A DNA stretch of 35,148 bases from Chlorokybus atmophyticus (GCA_009103225.1 RHPI01000810.1:1381771-1416918); one strand, 5' to 3'; numbered from the stretch's first letter, positions 10,513-21,926 are shown. The notes: generated from the letters alone by a model not told the origin. Made by a program: numbers and translations.

Positions 10513-13500
10513 GATGCCTTAACAGAACATGAACACCCTTAGTATATGCGCACAGTCACAATACGACAATGACACGCACATGTGAGCACACCTCACACAC
10601 CTCTGTGGAAGCGCCTCACAAGCTTGATCCAACTACGCCCCCATCGGGCTTGCAACGCTACCGTTTACGTTATACACCTATTTCTCCCACTGCCGCCGCC
10701 CCACGCGCCGCAGCCGCCGTCGCCGCCTCATCGTGGGCCTCCTCTAGGGCCTGCTATGCGAGTGCGAGGCGGCTTCCAGCACGCTTGTGCGCTTTGAGAC
10801 AGCTGCTACCCCGATAAGAGAATATAAGCACCGGCTTTTTACGGCTGAAAAGCTAGTCTTATTACGTTAGAGAACATTCTCTTGGCCAGAAATATTTGCC
10901 CGTAGAACGATTGGTCTTTTAATAAATTATGGTGTTAACGGGGTTAATCTCTTAGACCGAAGTCTTAACGGGGGAAGACTATAGCCGCATGTGTTGCCGT
11001 GTCGTCCTTCATAATATGGAACCGTGTTGTGCAACGGAAGTCTAAGTTTCGGATGTCCAGCTTGGTCTGTTGGCTTAACAACAAATGGCCTTTACGGCCG
11101 TTGCACATGTATTGTGCATGTAACATGTGCACATGCAATGGCATTTAGACATACACTAATAAATTGCCAGTGATGTAAAATGAGGAGCTTTGAAAGTCTT
11201 AATAAGCGACCGTGCGTCGCGAGAAGCGCTGTGAGATTGTCGGATCAAGGGGCTGGGCGCTTGCGGTGAGCATAAATATTGCTACTCGTAGTTCGTCGCG
11301 CCATGAGCACTCGTCGCGCTGAGCACTTAACATGAGCAGCATGATAATGGATCATCTGTTGAGGCGCATAGGCAGACATACATAATTGTAACAGACCAAA
11401 TTACTCTGTATAAGTGGGGAATGCTCAACGCATGCAATGCGACATTGCATTGAGCTTGCAGCTAAGAGGGTTACAAAACCATACAGTTGTATACAGCGAA
11501 GAGGATCATACTGTCTGCTAGCCTCTACTCCACTGGAAGCCTCTGATAGATCCCCTTCTTGATGCCAGGGATCAAGGTTGGGCAGGTGACCCTATGCATG
11601 TCGTCACACTCGCGTACACCCACTTACAAGGGCAGCTGCCTCAGTTGCCCCTGTAGAGTGCGGTGTTTACCCAAGCCCCATTGCACACGTCGCAACTTTG
11701 GAGGAGGCAGCTTGCGCGAACGGCACCATCGCGGATCGGCATCACCCATCTAGATCATAAACTCAGAAGAGAAGTATGCGCCCCAAGAGACGACCCAACT
11801 CGGGCTATGATCGCGGACATGGTTTTGCCATCATTCACACCCGTTCTTGCAGAGGGGAGTCTAGTACATCGGGAGGGGAGGGTCATCCTTGCCTTGCCTC
11901 CGACAGCCCCACGCTGACGAGGACGTCATAGCACTGTGGGCCTACCTCCGCCACGCTGGCAATGAGGCCAGCACTCATAGCAATGGCCTCCTCGGTCATG
12001 CTTGGCCACACGTAGCGCTTCGGCATCGGCATCACCTCAACATACTTATCGCTGCCGCCATTGTGCACCACCACGTGCATGCAACTAAGGCAGCCTTGTC
12101 TCAACTGACTGCCACTTGAGCTATGGAGCTATGGAGATGTAGCATTCACACCGGGCCCACTTCTAAAACGACTGCAGTCATCAGCAACAACTCATGAGCG
12201 TCGAGAGCTTCCTGCGTATCAATGGACCGGATGTAAACAGACAAACGATAACGGCAGTTATAATTGTTGTGACTGCACAATGGTAGAAGTACTCAGCTAG
12301 CATTGTCAACTAGGCAATTGGTAATACAAGTCTCTGTTTTTAGTTCGTGAGCGATATGTTGGTGGCTTTTTACTTTACCTGTACCCGGCGGTTCGCTGCT
12401 TAGAGTTGAGACTTCTTGGTAGAACATTGTAGTAATAGCAGCTGTTTTTGACTTGGGGGGTGTGAGCGTTGTGAGAGTGTGTTGATGTTGTGAGCATAGT
12501 GCATGCCTTCGAACAGCCCGCCGTTATCTCGCACACATTGCAGCCATCCCGACGCAACCGCACCATCTGGAGCCGACCGTGTTCCCTCTACACTCGTAAC
12601 CTGTACGGTAATATGCATTGCATGCTTCAAGCACAAGCAAGTTGCAATGCTATGGTTGAGCTGCATGCAGCGAGCATTAACACTAGGATGGCTATTGTAC
12701 TATTTTTAAAGCTTGTAATAAAAATACCAATAATCGGACTTTTATAGCCGCGAGATATTTTGGACACCACGCCGAATCATATGGCGGTGCTTATATCAAG
12801 TTGTAGTACTCTTTGAGTAGACCGACGCATTAGTGATTTCGTGGTTTTTTTACACTTGTGCTAGCAGTTGTGAATGTTACAAGTAGCATGTTGGCTGCAC
12901 ATTCGCCACCAAAGCTAACCCTAAAAGGTGTGAGTCTCAAGCGGCGACTGTCCGGCGATCGCGGCCTGCCGCGGTGCACTCAGTCATTTACCACGGTCAA
13001 CTGACTGAGTAATCAACCGCGGTTATAATTCCGACTTTTGGTTTTATTGGTGGTGAACTCAAGCAAATACTGTGATGGGCCTAAAATGCAGGCTACCCGT
13101 ACTGATTTGAATACGGTTACCGGCTAGGCTAGTGTTATGAGTGACTTAGCACCAACTCCGAGTGATTCATTCCGTGCACCTTCACGTGATTATCGTATTG
13201 TGAATGTATGACATGCATTAAGTGTTTCCAGTTTGTAAGCTTTGGACCTACCAGTTGAACAACCGTTGTGCCCTACTTCGTCATTGTTTATTCGCACACC
13301 TCCTCACTATCATAGATAGTAAGGGGCAAGCTGTGCTAGGCAAAATTTATTTTTCACAACTGAGACACGACCAGGGTTGCCATATGCAGCGAGCAATAAC
13401 TTTGATGCACAGAGCCCAATTTTTACAATCGCACATGTTCAATTATTGACAAGAGTTCAAGCCTGCATCCCCATCCGGCCTAGCAGGCTTTGCGTGTCAT

Positions 13501-14193
13501 CGCGCCAAAGCGGAGCAGGATAGGGCGACTTGTGCACAACGTTATAGCTCACACCACGCACACTTGTGTATCCAACCGAGCTCACCAGACTGTCACAACC
13601 CTCTGCATATCCGGGAAGGAGGACTTTCAGGGAAGATTACTCTAATTGGGTGGCACCAGCGTTGCGTTGCTCCTTCCACCCAGTAGTAAGGTGTGGTAGA
13701 ATAATTGCCAGGCTTGTCTTTCCATGTTGGCTCGTACGCACGCATGAGTATGGGTCTGCTACGGTGACGGAGAGGTGACCAGTATGCAGGCATGTACCAG
13801 CACGGCCACTCGCCGCTTAACAGTCGGGTGAGCGGGGGCGATGGGATTGCCATTGATGTGCCGCCCCAACACGGCTTCGTTACCTCCATCTCCTCCTCTA
13901 TTTGTGAGGAGGGGCCGGCGCTCCCGGGTGTAGCCTCGCTTTTGCTGGGCCATACATCTTGCCGCGTCGCCACGATGGTAGACAAGCTAGCTCACACACA
14001 AGGTTGAGGGCATGCAACCCAAGGCATTGCAAACACTTGAGATGACAAGCCGTCATCAACCGCTGAGGAGCAAGACACTGACTTTACCGTGGGGGTGGAT
14101 ATTGAGCACTAGCCGATACGATTGCTATCAGCACGACAAGCCGCTCAGTATGCCTCTTGCCCTTTGTTGCAGCATCGACGCCTTAACCACTAG
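10513..14193. other. Long region without recognisable genes
   Basis: About 3.7 kb in which I find no gene I can support. The stretch 10690-10790 is CCG-rich and Ala/Pro-coding in one frame. Two minus-strand open frames (11883-12104, 13593-13985) have no motif I recognise. An inverted repeat ACTCAGTCA / TGACTGAGT lies near 12976-13010. The motif TAACGGGG occurs at 10935 and 10967, echoing 7977 left of the transposase. The whole stretch looks like old transposon-derived or intergenic DNA. Confidence 0.5.
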
Positions 14194-14198
14194 GCTAT
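14194..14198. repeat. Target-site duplication (left copy), GCTAT
   Basis: GCTAT abuts the TG end of the palindromic terminal repeat. The same five bases abut the CA end of the outermost LTR at 23312-23316. A 5-bp duplication is the usual size for Ty3/gypsy integration. A five-base match would occur by chance about once in a thousand, so this is good but not conclusive evidence. Confidence 0.65.
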
Positions 14199-14803
14199 TG
14201 TAACGGGAGCAATAATAATAGGGGTATTATTGCTACCTAAATAACACATTTTGTATGAATAAGTATTTAAATATGCTTATTTATACCTCTTTTCTACGGT
14301 TCCTCGCTTATTAAAGGCTATGATGCTTTATCATAGCTTAAATAAGTCCCAATGGGTGTAGAACCGCTTATTCAAGCCTATTTGGTGTCACATTTGATAT
14401 AATGTGATCACCAACCTTTTATATCAAGAGTATATCAACTGTATACCTCTCGATAATTAACTCACAACTAGACATCGACCCTACATAGGGTAGTTAGGCA
14501 ATCTAGCGTGAGCCAATCACAGCTCAGATAAGGTACCTATCGATAAGGTACCTATCCAAAGATACCTATCGTAAGGTACCTAACGAGATAGTGATCACAT
14601 TATATCAAATGTGACACCAAATAGGCTTGAATAAGCGGTTCCACACCCATTGGGACTTATTCAAGCTATGATAAAGCATCATAGCCTTTAATAAGCGAGG
14701 AACCGTAGAAAAGAGGTATAAATAAGCATATTTAAATACTTATTCATACAAAATGTGTTATTTAGGTAGCAATAATACCCCTATTATTATTGCTCCCGTT
14801 ACA
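14199..14803 (-). repeat. 605-bp palindromic terminal repeat (aberrant 3' LTR or foldback element)
   Basis: Two 213-bp arms (14199-14411 and 14591-14803) are inverted copies of each other with only two mismatches, around a 179-bp spacer. On either strand the outermost bases read TGTAACGGGAGC. On the minus strand the unit begins TG directly after the polypurine tract and ends CA directly before the GCTAT flank, so it occupies the place of the 3' LTR. The arms are AT-rich. The spacer contains repeated GATAAGGTACCTATC-type units. It shares only TGTAACGGGA with the 5' LTRs, which is abnormal for a retroelement. Confidence 0.9.
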
Positions 14804-14816
14804 TTCCCCCCCACTT
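14804..14816 (-). other. Polypurine tract of the Ty3-like element
   Basis: On the minus strand AAGTGGGGGGGAA lies directly before the TG of the terminal repeat, the position of the plus-strand primer in LTR elements. The same string precedes the LTR that starts at 22859. Confidence 0.8.
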
Positions 14817-14950
14817 AGGTTTTCAACGTCCTCGTTGAACTCAAGTTGATCAGGCTTGATTTCGAGTAATTGTAACCAGTGAGATAGCAGGAAATGACAG
14901 GGTGGTAATGAAACTGCACTGCCAGTCTGTCATAAAACCAAGCCCACAGT

Positions 14951-17900
14951 TTATGGGACAGGACATGAATCCCAATAAGCTCGAAGCAACTCGCGGCAGT
15001 GCGTAAGATGCCTGTCGGGCTCCCAACTGTTATGTTCCGGGCCATACCCTTTCCATTTCACCAAATAGCGAGTTGCGCGTCCTCGACCATTTAGCTTATG
15101 GTTCAATATAGCTTCCACCTCGTATTCGAGCTCGCTGTCCACCTCAACAGGCGGTGGTGGAGGCTGTGTTCTACCGTCTGAGCGGTAACGTTTCAACAAG
15201 TTTACATGAAACACGTTGTGTATACGCACACTTGGGGGCAATTGCAGTCGATAAGCGTGCGTACCAACTCTATCAGTGATAGAGAAAGGACCTAACCATC
15301 GGGGCAGCAACTTGCGAGCACCCGTACCTTTGATGGTTATGTTTTTTGCATTAAGCAAAACTTTATCGCCGACATCGAAAGTGGCCATTTTTCGATGTGT
15401 ATCAGCATAAGCTTTTTGCCTGTCCTGTGCTTCTGACAGACACAGCTTGGCTCATGCCAAATTTTCTTGCATATTAGTGGCAAATTCCTTTGCCGCTGGC
15501 ACAGTCACGGCATGGCGAGGTACACGCAATGACGCTGGTGTGTTTGGGCGAATCCCATAATTAAGAAAAATGGGGTTTCCTTTACACTTTCTTGCCACGC
15601 GTTGTTCACAGCGAATTCTGCCATTGGCAAGTACCTGTCCCAATCAGCATGATTGGGAGCCACATAGTGGCGAAGCATTTCTTCCAGTATTTGATTTGCT
15701 CGCTCAGTTTGACCGTCCGTTTGCGGGTGGAAAGCAGTCGACATGCTTTGTTTTACCCCCAACAATTCACAGACTTCTCGCCAAAATTTGGAGACAAAAC
15801 GAGGATCACGATCTGTGACAAGTTCACGCGGTATACCGTGAACGCAAAAGATTGTGGACACAAATAAGTGTGCCAAGTCCCGTGCACTTACAGATGTGCA
15901 ACACGGGGCAAAATGCACCATTTTAGTCAAACGGTCGACAAAAACCACAATAGCAGTGTATTTAGCTGCTGTTTCAGGTAGGTCAGTAATCAAATCCATA
16001 CTGACACTATCCCACTTTTGTGCTGGAATTGCCAATGGTTTAAGCAATCCCGCTTGTTTTTGTCGTAGTGGCTTATTATGTTGACACACGTCACATGTGC
16101 GAACATATTGATCCACGTCAACTGACATTGACGGCCACCAGTATAACTGTTGCGCAGATTTGAGTGTTTTGTGTTTCCCCAAATGCCCAGCATACGGCGG
16201 GTCATGCACTGAATGTAAGCATTGCTTACGCAAGTCGCCCGAGTTGGGAATTGCCAACTGCTCCCCTTTATACCACAGATTGCTAACAGCAGTAAGCTGT
16301 TGCAAGTTGGTTTGACTGCTAAACCAATCATCTGAGTTATAACCTGTGGACACTTCTTTTAAGAAAGGATCGAGGCTGTTGTACATTACGCGTATTTCGA
16401 GAGCGCGTAAGTGCAAAAAGAGCAGGGCTGCGACTTAGTGGATCCGCCACATTGGTGCGACCCGGACGGTATTGCCAAGTAAAAGTGAAATGAGAAATGA
16501 ATTCATTCCACCTAGCTTGCCGCCTCGACAGATTTTGTTGCGTATGAAAGAATGTGAGCGGGTTGTGATCAGTAATCACTGAAAACTCCACCCCTTCCAA
16601 GTAGCAACGCCATGTGCGCAGCGCGTGCACCACCCCGAGCAATTCCTGCTCAGTGGTTGTGTAATTACGTTCAGCAGGAATGAACTTTCTGCTTTCATAT
16701 GCACATGGTCTGTCATCTTGTAGAAGGACTGCCCCACACCCAATGGTGGAAGCATCACTGATCACCACAAAAGGCTTGGTGTGGTCGGGGAAGGCTAACA
16801 CAGGGGCTTGTGTTAATGCATCTTTAATGCGTGTAAAAGCAACCTCGTGTGCCTCCGTCCACACAAATTTAACATCTTTCATTAGTAAAGATGTTAAAGA
16901 ATTTGCCATGCCAGAATATGCTCGCATGAACTTGCGGAAATAATTGGCTAGCCCCAAGAAAGCACGTAACTGATGTACATCCTTGGGTGGCGGCCAATCC
17001 TTTACCGCACACACCTTTTGAGGATCTGGTTTCAATCCTTCTTTGCCAATCACATGCCCTAAAAAGGGTAGTTCATCCTTTGCAAAGTTGCATTTGGACA
17101 GGTTGGCATAGAATTTGTGTTCGCGTAACTTAGCTAGAACCAATTCCACATGCTTGTGGTGGTCCTCCCGGGTTTTGCTGAACACAATAATGTCGTCTAG
17201 ATATACCAGTACAAACTTGTACAATTCATCAGCAAATACCGCGTTCATTGCTGTTTGAAATGTAGCTGGTGCACTTGTTAACCCAAATGGTAACACTTTA
17301 TACTCAAAGTGTCCTAGTGGGGTGCGAAATGCAGTTTTTTATATATCCGACGGGTGGATTTTGATTTGATGATAACCACTGGTCAAATCCAGCGTGCTGA
17401 ACACTGTTGCACCTGACAGCTTATCAAACAAATCATCAATCCGAGGCAAAGGGTATCTGTTTTTCATAGTGACCTTGTTCAACGCACGGTAATCAATACA
17501 CATGCGTAGCTTGCCATTCTTTTTGGGCACAAACAAAATTGGTGCACTAAAAGGAGATATGCTCTTTGTTATTAAACCTTTGTCCAATAACTCTTTGAGC
17601 TGTTTTTCCATCTCCGCGTGTCCAAAGGGACTTAGCCTGTATATAGGCCGCCTAGGTGGCTTTGCCCCCTCCTCTAGCGGAATGGTATGATGTATGTTTC
17701 GATCGGGAGGCAACTCTGGGAGTTCATCCTGAAATACATCTGCGTATTGTTCCGTAAGTGACTGCACCACAGGGTCACTGATAGCCTGTTCAGCAGGTGT
17801 TTCCACCTGTCGTAAGTGCAGTAAGTATACTTCCTCACGTTTACGCATGCAACGTTTCAATTGCATAGCAGAGAGGAGCGGAACATTATCGCGAGGTATA

Positions 17901-18490
17901 CATGCGAGTACAGATGCTGTTAAAGTCATCCTACGTTTCCCTTTACGAAGGGTGCACGTATTGGCTCGAGAGTCTAATTGTAAACCTGCTTCAGTGTGCC
18001 ATTGCTCCCCTAAAACAACATCCACCCCGGGGATACTAATATCCACCACGATGAAGGCTGGTCGGTTTTTATGGCCATTAATAACAAAACGCCCTTTTAC
18101 CTCTCCCATTGCATTGAGAGTGGAACCAACAGCACGTACATATGACGTGACTGGTGTGAAAGGAATGTTATTACGTTTCACCCAAGCATGTTCAACAAAG
18201 TTATGGTTTGCACCAGTATCAATCAATGCTGTACATGGTGTACCCATAAGTTGCCACTCAAATCTCCATTTGAGTGGCACTGAGTGACCATCAAATGTAG
18301 CTAATGTCGAATTGCCGTGATTGGTAGCAGACCTGATAAAGATCACTTGCAACGGTGAAGCTCCTGTATCTTTGCGTGTGAGTTGCATGATTACTTCTCC
18401 CCCTTTTAACAATCGCGACCACGGGCCATGATATCGAGGGATAACTACGTCGCAAAATGTTTCCCCTGCCGGCCGATTGAATATTGGCAA
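14951..18490 (-). pseudogene. Broken pol of Ty3/gypsy chromovirus (protease, RT, RNase H, integrase, chromodomain)
   Basis: Domains in order on the minus strand: retropepsin with ALIDTGAN (about 18232); RT with a fingers/palm region and FSTLDL (about 17395), then VYLDDII (about 17205); RNase H with SDAS (about 16760) and TDHNPL (about 16580); integrase with an HHCC zinc site (about 16220-16080), MDLITDLP (about 15985), VTDRDPRF (about 15805) and QTERANQ (about 15695); a GPF/Y-like region; and a chromodomain (about 15127-14984, YLVKWKGY). The RT-RNase H frame is interrupted by a TAA (17341-17339) between two conserved RT motifs. The RNase H and integrase frames overlap by about 80 nt, which implies a frameshift near 16420. 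A second frameshift lies near 15570 in integrase, and a TGA lies near 15452 before the chromodomain piece. The open frame starts near 18511, close to a non-coding block. The product cannot be made intact from this copy. Confidence 0.93.
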
Positions 18491-19182
18491 CGGCCGTGCA
18501 CCAAACGATAGTTATTTGGACTGTCGTGGCTCAGTCCACCTATAATCTCGATACAGGGACCTGATATAACGGCCGTCACCATTAGTCGGCAGCCGTTTTA
18601 ATAAAGGGACTGACCTAGATTGACAGGTACCTGTCAAATACCCATCAGTCAAGCAAAAGGGACTTGACCTAATTAACCGGTACCTAACAGTTAGGTACCG
18701 GCAACCGTACCTCAAGGGTGCCTAACTATCAGGTACCTTTGGGGTACCTTATGGTAATTTTTGGTGTATCTGACGTTAATGTCCCCAGTACCTACCGGTA
18801 CCTACCGGTACCGTTCAGTCATGTGCTGCATACTGCATGCATGTGATTGTCGTCAACTGTGAGAGACGGCGAGTTATAAGCTTGACTGATGCACAAAAGT
18901 ACCCATGGATTAAATTACAAACTGTTGCTACGCTACAATGTAAACTATGTTGAGCTATTACTATTACTACTACTACTACTACTCTATACTCTACCCTTAT
19001 ACTCAGCCACCTGCGCCGCCGCTCTTCCTCCGCCGCCGCCGCCTCGCCGCTCCTCCTCCGCTGGCCTGGTCGGCAAGGGCGCCAACACAATGGCATCATA
19101 CATCATGACACATACAATCAAACTCACCTACCATGCCATTGCAATTGCCGCCGCCGCCGCCGCCACTACCGCCGCCGCCGCC

Positions 19183-19641
19183 GCACAACTGTCCTCGAAC
19201 TTGAAGCCGTTGAGCATTTGAACGCTGCTGCGTTTCAAACGCTCAACGGCTTCAAGTCAATGGTACGATCATACCATAAATATGGTACGATGGCTCCATT
19301 GTGCAATCACATAATGAGTACCATCTAGGGTACTTTTGATGGAACTGTTGTACCATTGCAATGGTACTATTGTTCCCATGAGGGTGCCAAGTATACCCAA
19401 CCGGACTGACAGGTACCCGCCGCCATCGCTCGTCCCTCTTAGGAGACTTCGTTGGGACTGAGTGGTCATTAGCTTACCAATGTAGGTTGGTCGCCGCCGC
19501 GGCTAATGTACGGCCGGCGGCCGGCCGCGGGTCAACTCTGACTCACCGGTATCGACCGTCGCCATTAGGGGCCTGAATGTACACTTAATTGTCATAATAG
19601 GTAGGTTGCCGTTACGGAAGCTGTATGACCGGCGGTCGGCC
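19183..19641 (+). repeat. 459-bp direct duplication, copy 1
   Basis: This is identical to 19643-20101 except for one C/T difference (19396 region versus 19856 region). The two copies are separated only by the single N at 19642. The position of the N at the exact junction suggests two contig ends that overlap but were not merged, rather than a true tandem repeat. Confidence 0.9.
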
Positions 19642-19642
19642 N

Positions 19643-20101
19643 GCACAACTGTCCTCGAACTTGAAGCCGTTGAGCATTTGAACGCTGCTGCGTTTCAAAC
19701 GCTCAACGGCTTCAAGTCAATGGTACGATCATACCATAAATATGGTACGATGGCTCCATTGTGCAATCACATAATGAGTACCATCTAGGGTACTTTTGAT
19801 GGAACTGTTGTACCATTGCAATGGTACTATTGTTCCCATGAGGGTGCCAAGTATACCTAACCGGACTGACAGGTACCCGCCGCCATCGCTCGTCCCTCTT
19901 AGGAGACTTCGTTGGGACTGAGTGGTCATTAGCTTACCAATGTAGGTTGGTCGCCGCCGCGGCTAATGTACGGCCGGCGGCCGGCCGCGGGTCAACTCTG
20001 ACTCACCGGTATCGACCGTCGCCATTAGGGGCCTGAATGTACACTTAATTGTCATAATAGGTAGGTTGCCGTTACGGAAGCTGTATGACCGGCGGTCGGC
20101 C
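19643..20101 (+). repeat. 459-bp direct duplication, copy 2
   Basis: Second copy of the sequence at 19183-19641. See that entry for the assembly interpretation. It contains the same hairpins, so its true copy number in the genome is uncertain. Confidence 0.9.
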
Positions 20102-20249
20102 GTCAACATATGTTGCTGTCACGTCACCACCGGTAGGCAACAATCCACTATACTGTACGATAGGCGGTCGGTAATTGAGTATAGTCCACAAAATGCACCG
20201 GCAATCCATTTCAGTCCCTTAATGGCCCAACTCGTTAGGTCAGTTAGGG

Positions 20250-20549
20250 TCAGATATGGTCAGGCACCCGACAGTTCCTCAGTCTCTTGTCAGTCACCGT
20301 GTAAAATTTGCGACGTATACATGCAGTGACAGCATGTTGTAATTGCAACTTGTGTAAGTGCTTAACAGCAGTTACTAATTCAGAGAATGGAACATTGATT
20401 AAAACACAACCGTTTGCATTTCTCAACACAGGTGGTGTGCTCATATCAGTCCATACATCTGATACATCACAAAGAGAGGAAACTTTATCAAGAAGTACAG
20501 AGTTTTTAAAGTCGTTCTGCTCGACTAAGCTACCAACCACGGACAATTC
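20250..20549 (-). other. In-frame open stretch after the gag TAG stop
   Basis: Directly after the gag stop (TAG followed by G) the same frame stays open for about 99 codons, to 20250, with ordinary amino-acid composition. I do not recognise a domain in it. It could be translated by stop-codon readthrough, or it may be the remnant of a longer gag/protease frame opened by one mutation. Past 20250 the sequence passes into the hairpin block. Confidence 0.45.
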
Positions 20550-21725
20550 CTATTTCTTGTCTCTCTGCTGCTTGGCCTTTTGTGCATTCTGTTTTACATA
20601 GCACTTAGCCTCCCCATGACCTGTCTTCTTGCAAAAACTGCAAGTGATGATGGATTTGGCCGCATTGTAGGGGCCAGCAGGATGAGATGGTTTCGCCTTT
20701 TTCACAAAAGGTTTGTTGTCAGTGGCCGGGCGCTTTGCAGCTGAAACCGGGGCTGCCTCCTTTGCCGTGGTTTGCATGTTGGCGTGAGAGCGCTTTACAC
20801 TGTCCACAGCAGCAACCATTTGCATCAGCATTGGTAAATCCGTCGAGGCCCACTCTTGCAAACTCGCGGGGTTGACGGCCACATGCTGCACGAGATCAGT
20901 GTCCAAGCCACGTCTGAACATATCCAGCTGATCAGCATCACTGATAGGTAATTTGCCAGCATTAATCTTGCTGACAAACGACTGAAAATCCTGGATATAT
21001 TGCTGAATCGGACGTCCGTTCTGACGCAGGTTGTGCAGCTGGTTGCGAGCAACCTGGGCAGGATCTGCGCCACCATAGCGCTGCTCCATGAAAAAGCACA
21101 ATTGATTTACTTCCCGCCCGAGGTTTGTATCACGTTGCTTACGGCGGTACCACTCTGCCAGAGCATCGTTTGGGATCAGCAACTCAGCTACACGCAATTT
21201 CCCCTCCTCAGAAATGCGAAGGGAGTTGACATAGTGTCGCAACTTCACAAGCCAGTCGAAGATGGCCGCTTGCTTGTTGGGAACAAACTCGGCAGGACGA
21301 GCAAGTGCTTGAACATGTGGACCACCGTCAGCACGTTGAAGACGCTCGATCATATTCAGAACACGTTTTCCTTCACCCATCTGCCCCTCCCAATCTCGCC
21401 CCATAAAGGTGGTGAGCTTTGAAACTTTTTCTGCCAATAGGAAGAGAAAGTTCACGAATGAGACAATTGCCTCACGAGGGTCCTGATCATAGGTGCTAAG
21501 GAAATGCTCCATCAAGTCCTGCTGTGTCATGCGAATAGAAAACTCAGGGAATATAGAAGGTGATCTATCATCCACTGAAGCTTCCGCAGCTTTAGCAGCT
21601 TGAGACTCATCAGGTGCATCATCCGGATTCGGAATATCTTCCATGGATGGAAATTCCTCCTCACGGGAAGGTTGCTCTTTTTCCGAGCTCTCCCCTTTTG
21701 AGGTGGGCACCGAGTTTTCTTCCAT
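20550..21725 (-). CDS. Gag polyprotein of the Ty3-like element
   Basis: An intact frame of 391 codons. The N-terminal 60 residues are acidic and low complexity. Residues about 130-290 form a retrotransposon gag-like helical region, with W-hydrophobic spacing (FDWLVKLRHYV, DALAEWYRR, LHNLRQNG, YIQDFQSF) typical of Ty3 capsids. The C-terminus is basic and contains one zinc knuckle CSFCKKTGHGEAKC (CX2CX4HX4C) for nucleic-acid binding. The ATG at 21725 is the first in frame and follows a long non-coding leader. Gag would assemble the particle and package the element RNA. Unlike pol, this frame has no lesion. It ends with TAG and is followed by more open frame. Confidence 0.9.
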   Translation of the reverse strand: MEENSVPTSKGESSEKEQPSREEEFPSMEDIPNPDDAPDESQAAKAAEASVDDRSPSIFPEFSIRMTQQDLMEHFLSTYDQDPREAIVSFVNFLFLLAEKVSKLTTFMGRDWEGQMGEGKRVLNMIERLQRADGGPHVQALARPAEFVPNKQAAIFDWLVKLRHYVNSLRISEEGKLRVAELLIPNDALAEWYRRKQRDTNLGREVNQLCFFMEQRYGGADPAQVARNQLHNLRQNGRPIQQYIQDFQSFVSKINAGKLPISDADQLDMFRRGLDTDLVQHVAVNPASLQEWASTDLPMLMQMVAAVDSVKRSHANMQTTAKEAAPVSAAKRPATDNKPFVKKAKPSHPAGPYNAAKSIITCSFCKKTGHGEAKCYVKQNAQKAKQQRDKK

Positions 21726-21926
21726 TTGTCTGCAAAACAGGCAGAATGGGATGGTGAGAACCTCACCAATGGACCAGGTTTTACGAGAAGATCAAAATGA
21801 CCCCAAGTTGTAAAAGTCCCAAACAGAGTCCAAACCAGTCCCAAATTAGGAAAGGTTGGATCTGGAGTGTCACCAAACAGAACAAGTCTGAGTGGGACCA
21901 GAATGTCCTAACCCTGTGTTGTCCTC

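Larger units (their letters stand above)
18512..20249. repeat. Hairpin- and GGTACC-rich non-coding block between gag and pol
   Basis: About 1.7 kb that encodes neither gag nor pol. It is dense in palindromes: CCGGTACCTAAC-A-GTTAGGTACCGG (18677-18701), GTACCATTGCAATGGTAC (19350-19367, and again 460 bp later), and a hairpin with 16-bp arms CTTGAAGCCGTTGAGC / its complement (19200-19215 / 19241-19256). It also holds a (CTA)n run near 18958-18985, CCG runs (19013-19050, 19146-19184) and a GGCCGGC cluster (about 19510). GGTACC/GGTACCT units recur at 18620-18810, like the spacer of the palindromic terminal repeat. It may be a separate non-autonomous insertion; no clear termini were found. Confidence 0.7.

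Noticed and set aside
11883-12104. Minus-strand frame of 73 codons
   Set aside because: No motif, no splice partners and no neighbouring family fragments; length is within chance for this region.
13593-13985. Minus-strand frame of 130 codons
   Set aside because: Composition is Pro/Trp/Arg-rich without any recognisable domain, and no supporting exons are visible. Left as unassigned.
19606-19788. Plus-strand frame containing X
   Set aside because: It runs across the single N in a duplicated non-coding block and has no family resemblance.
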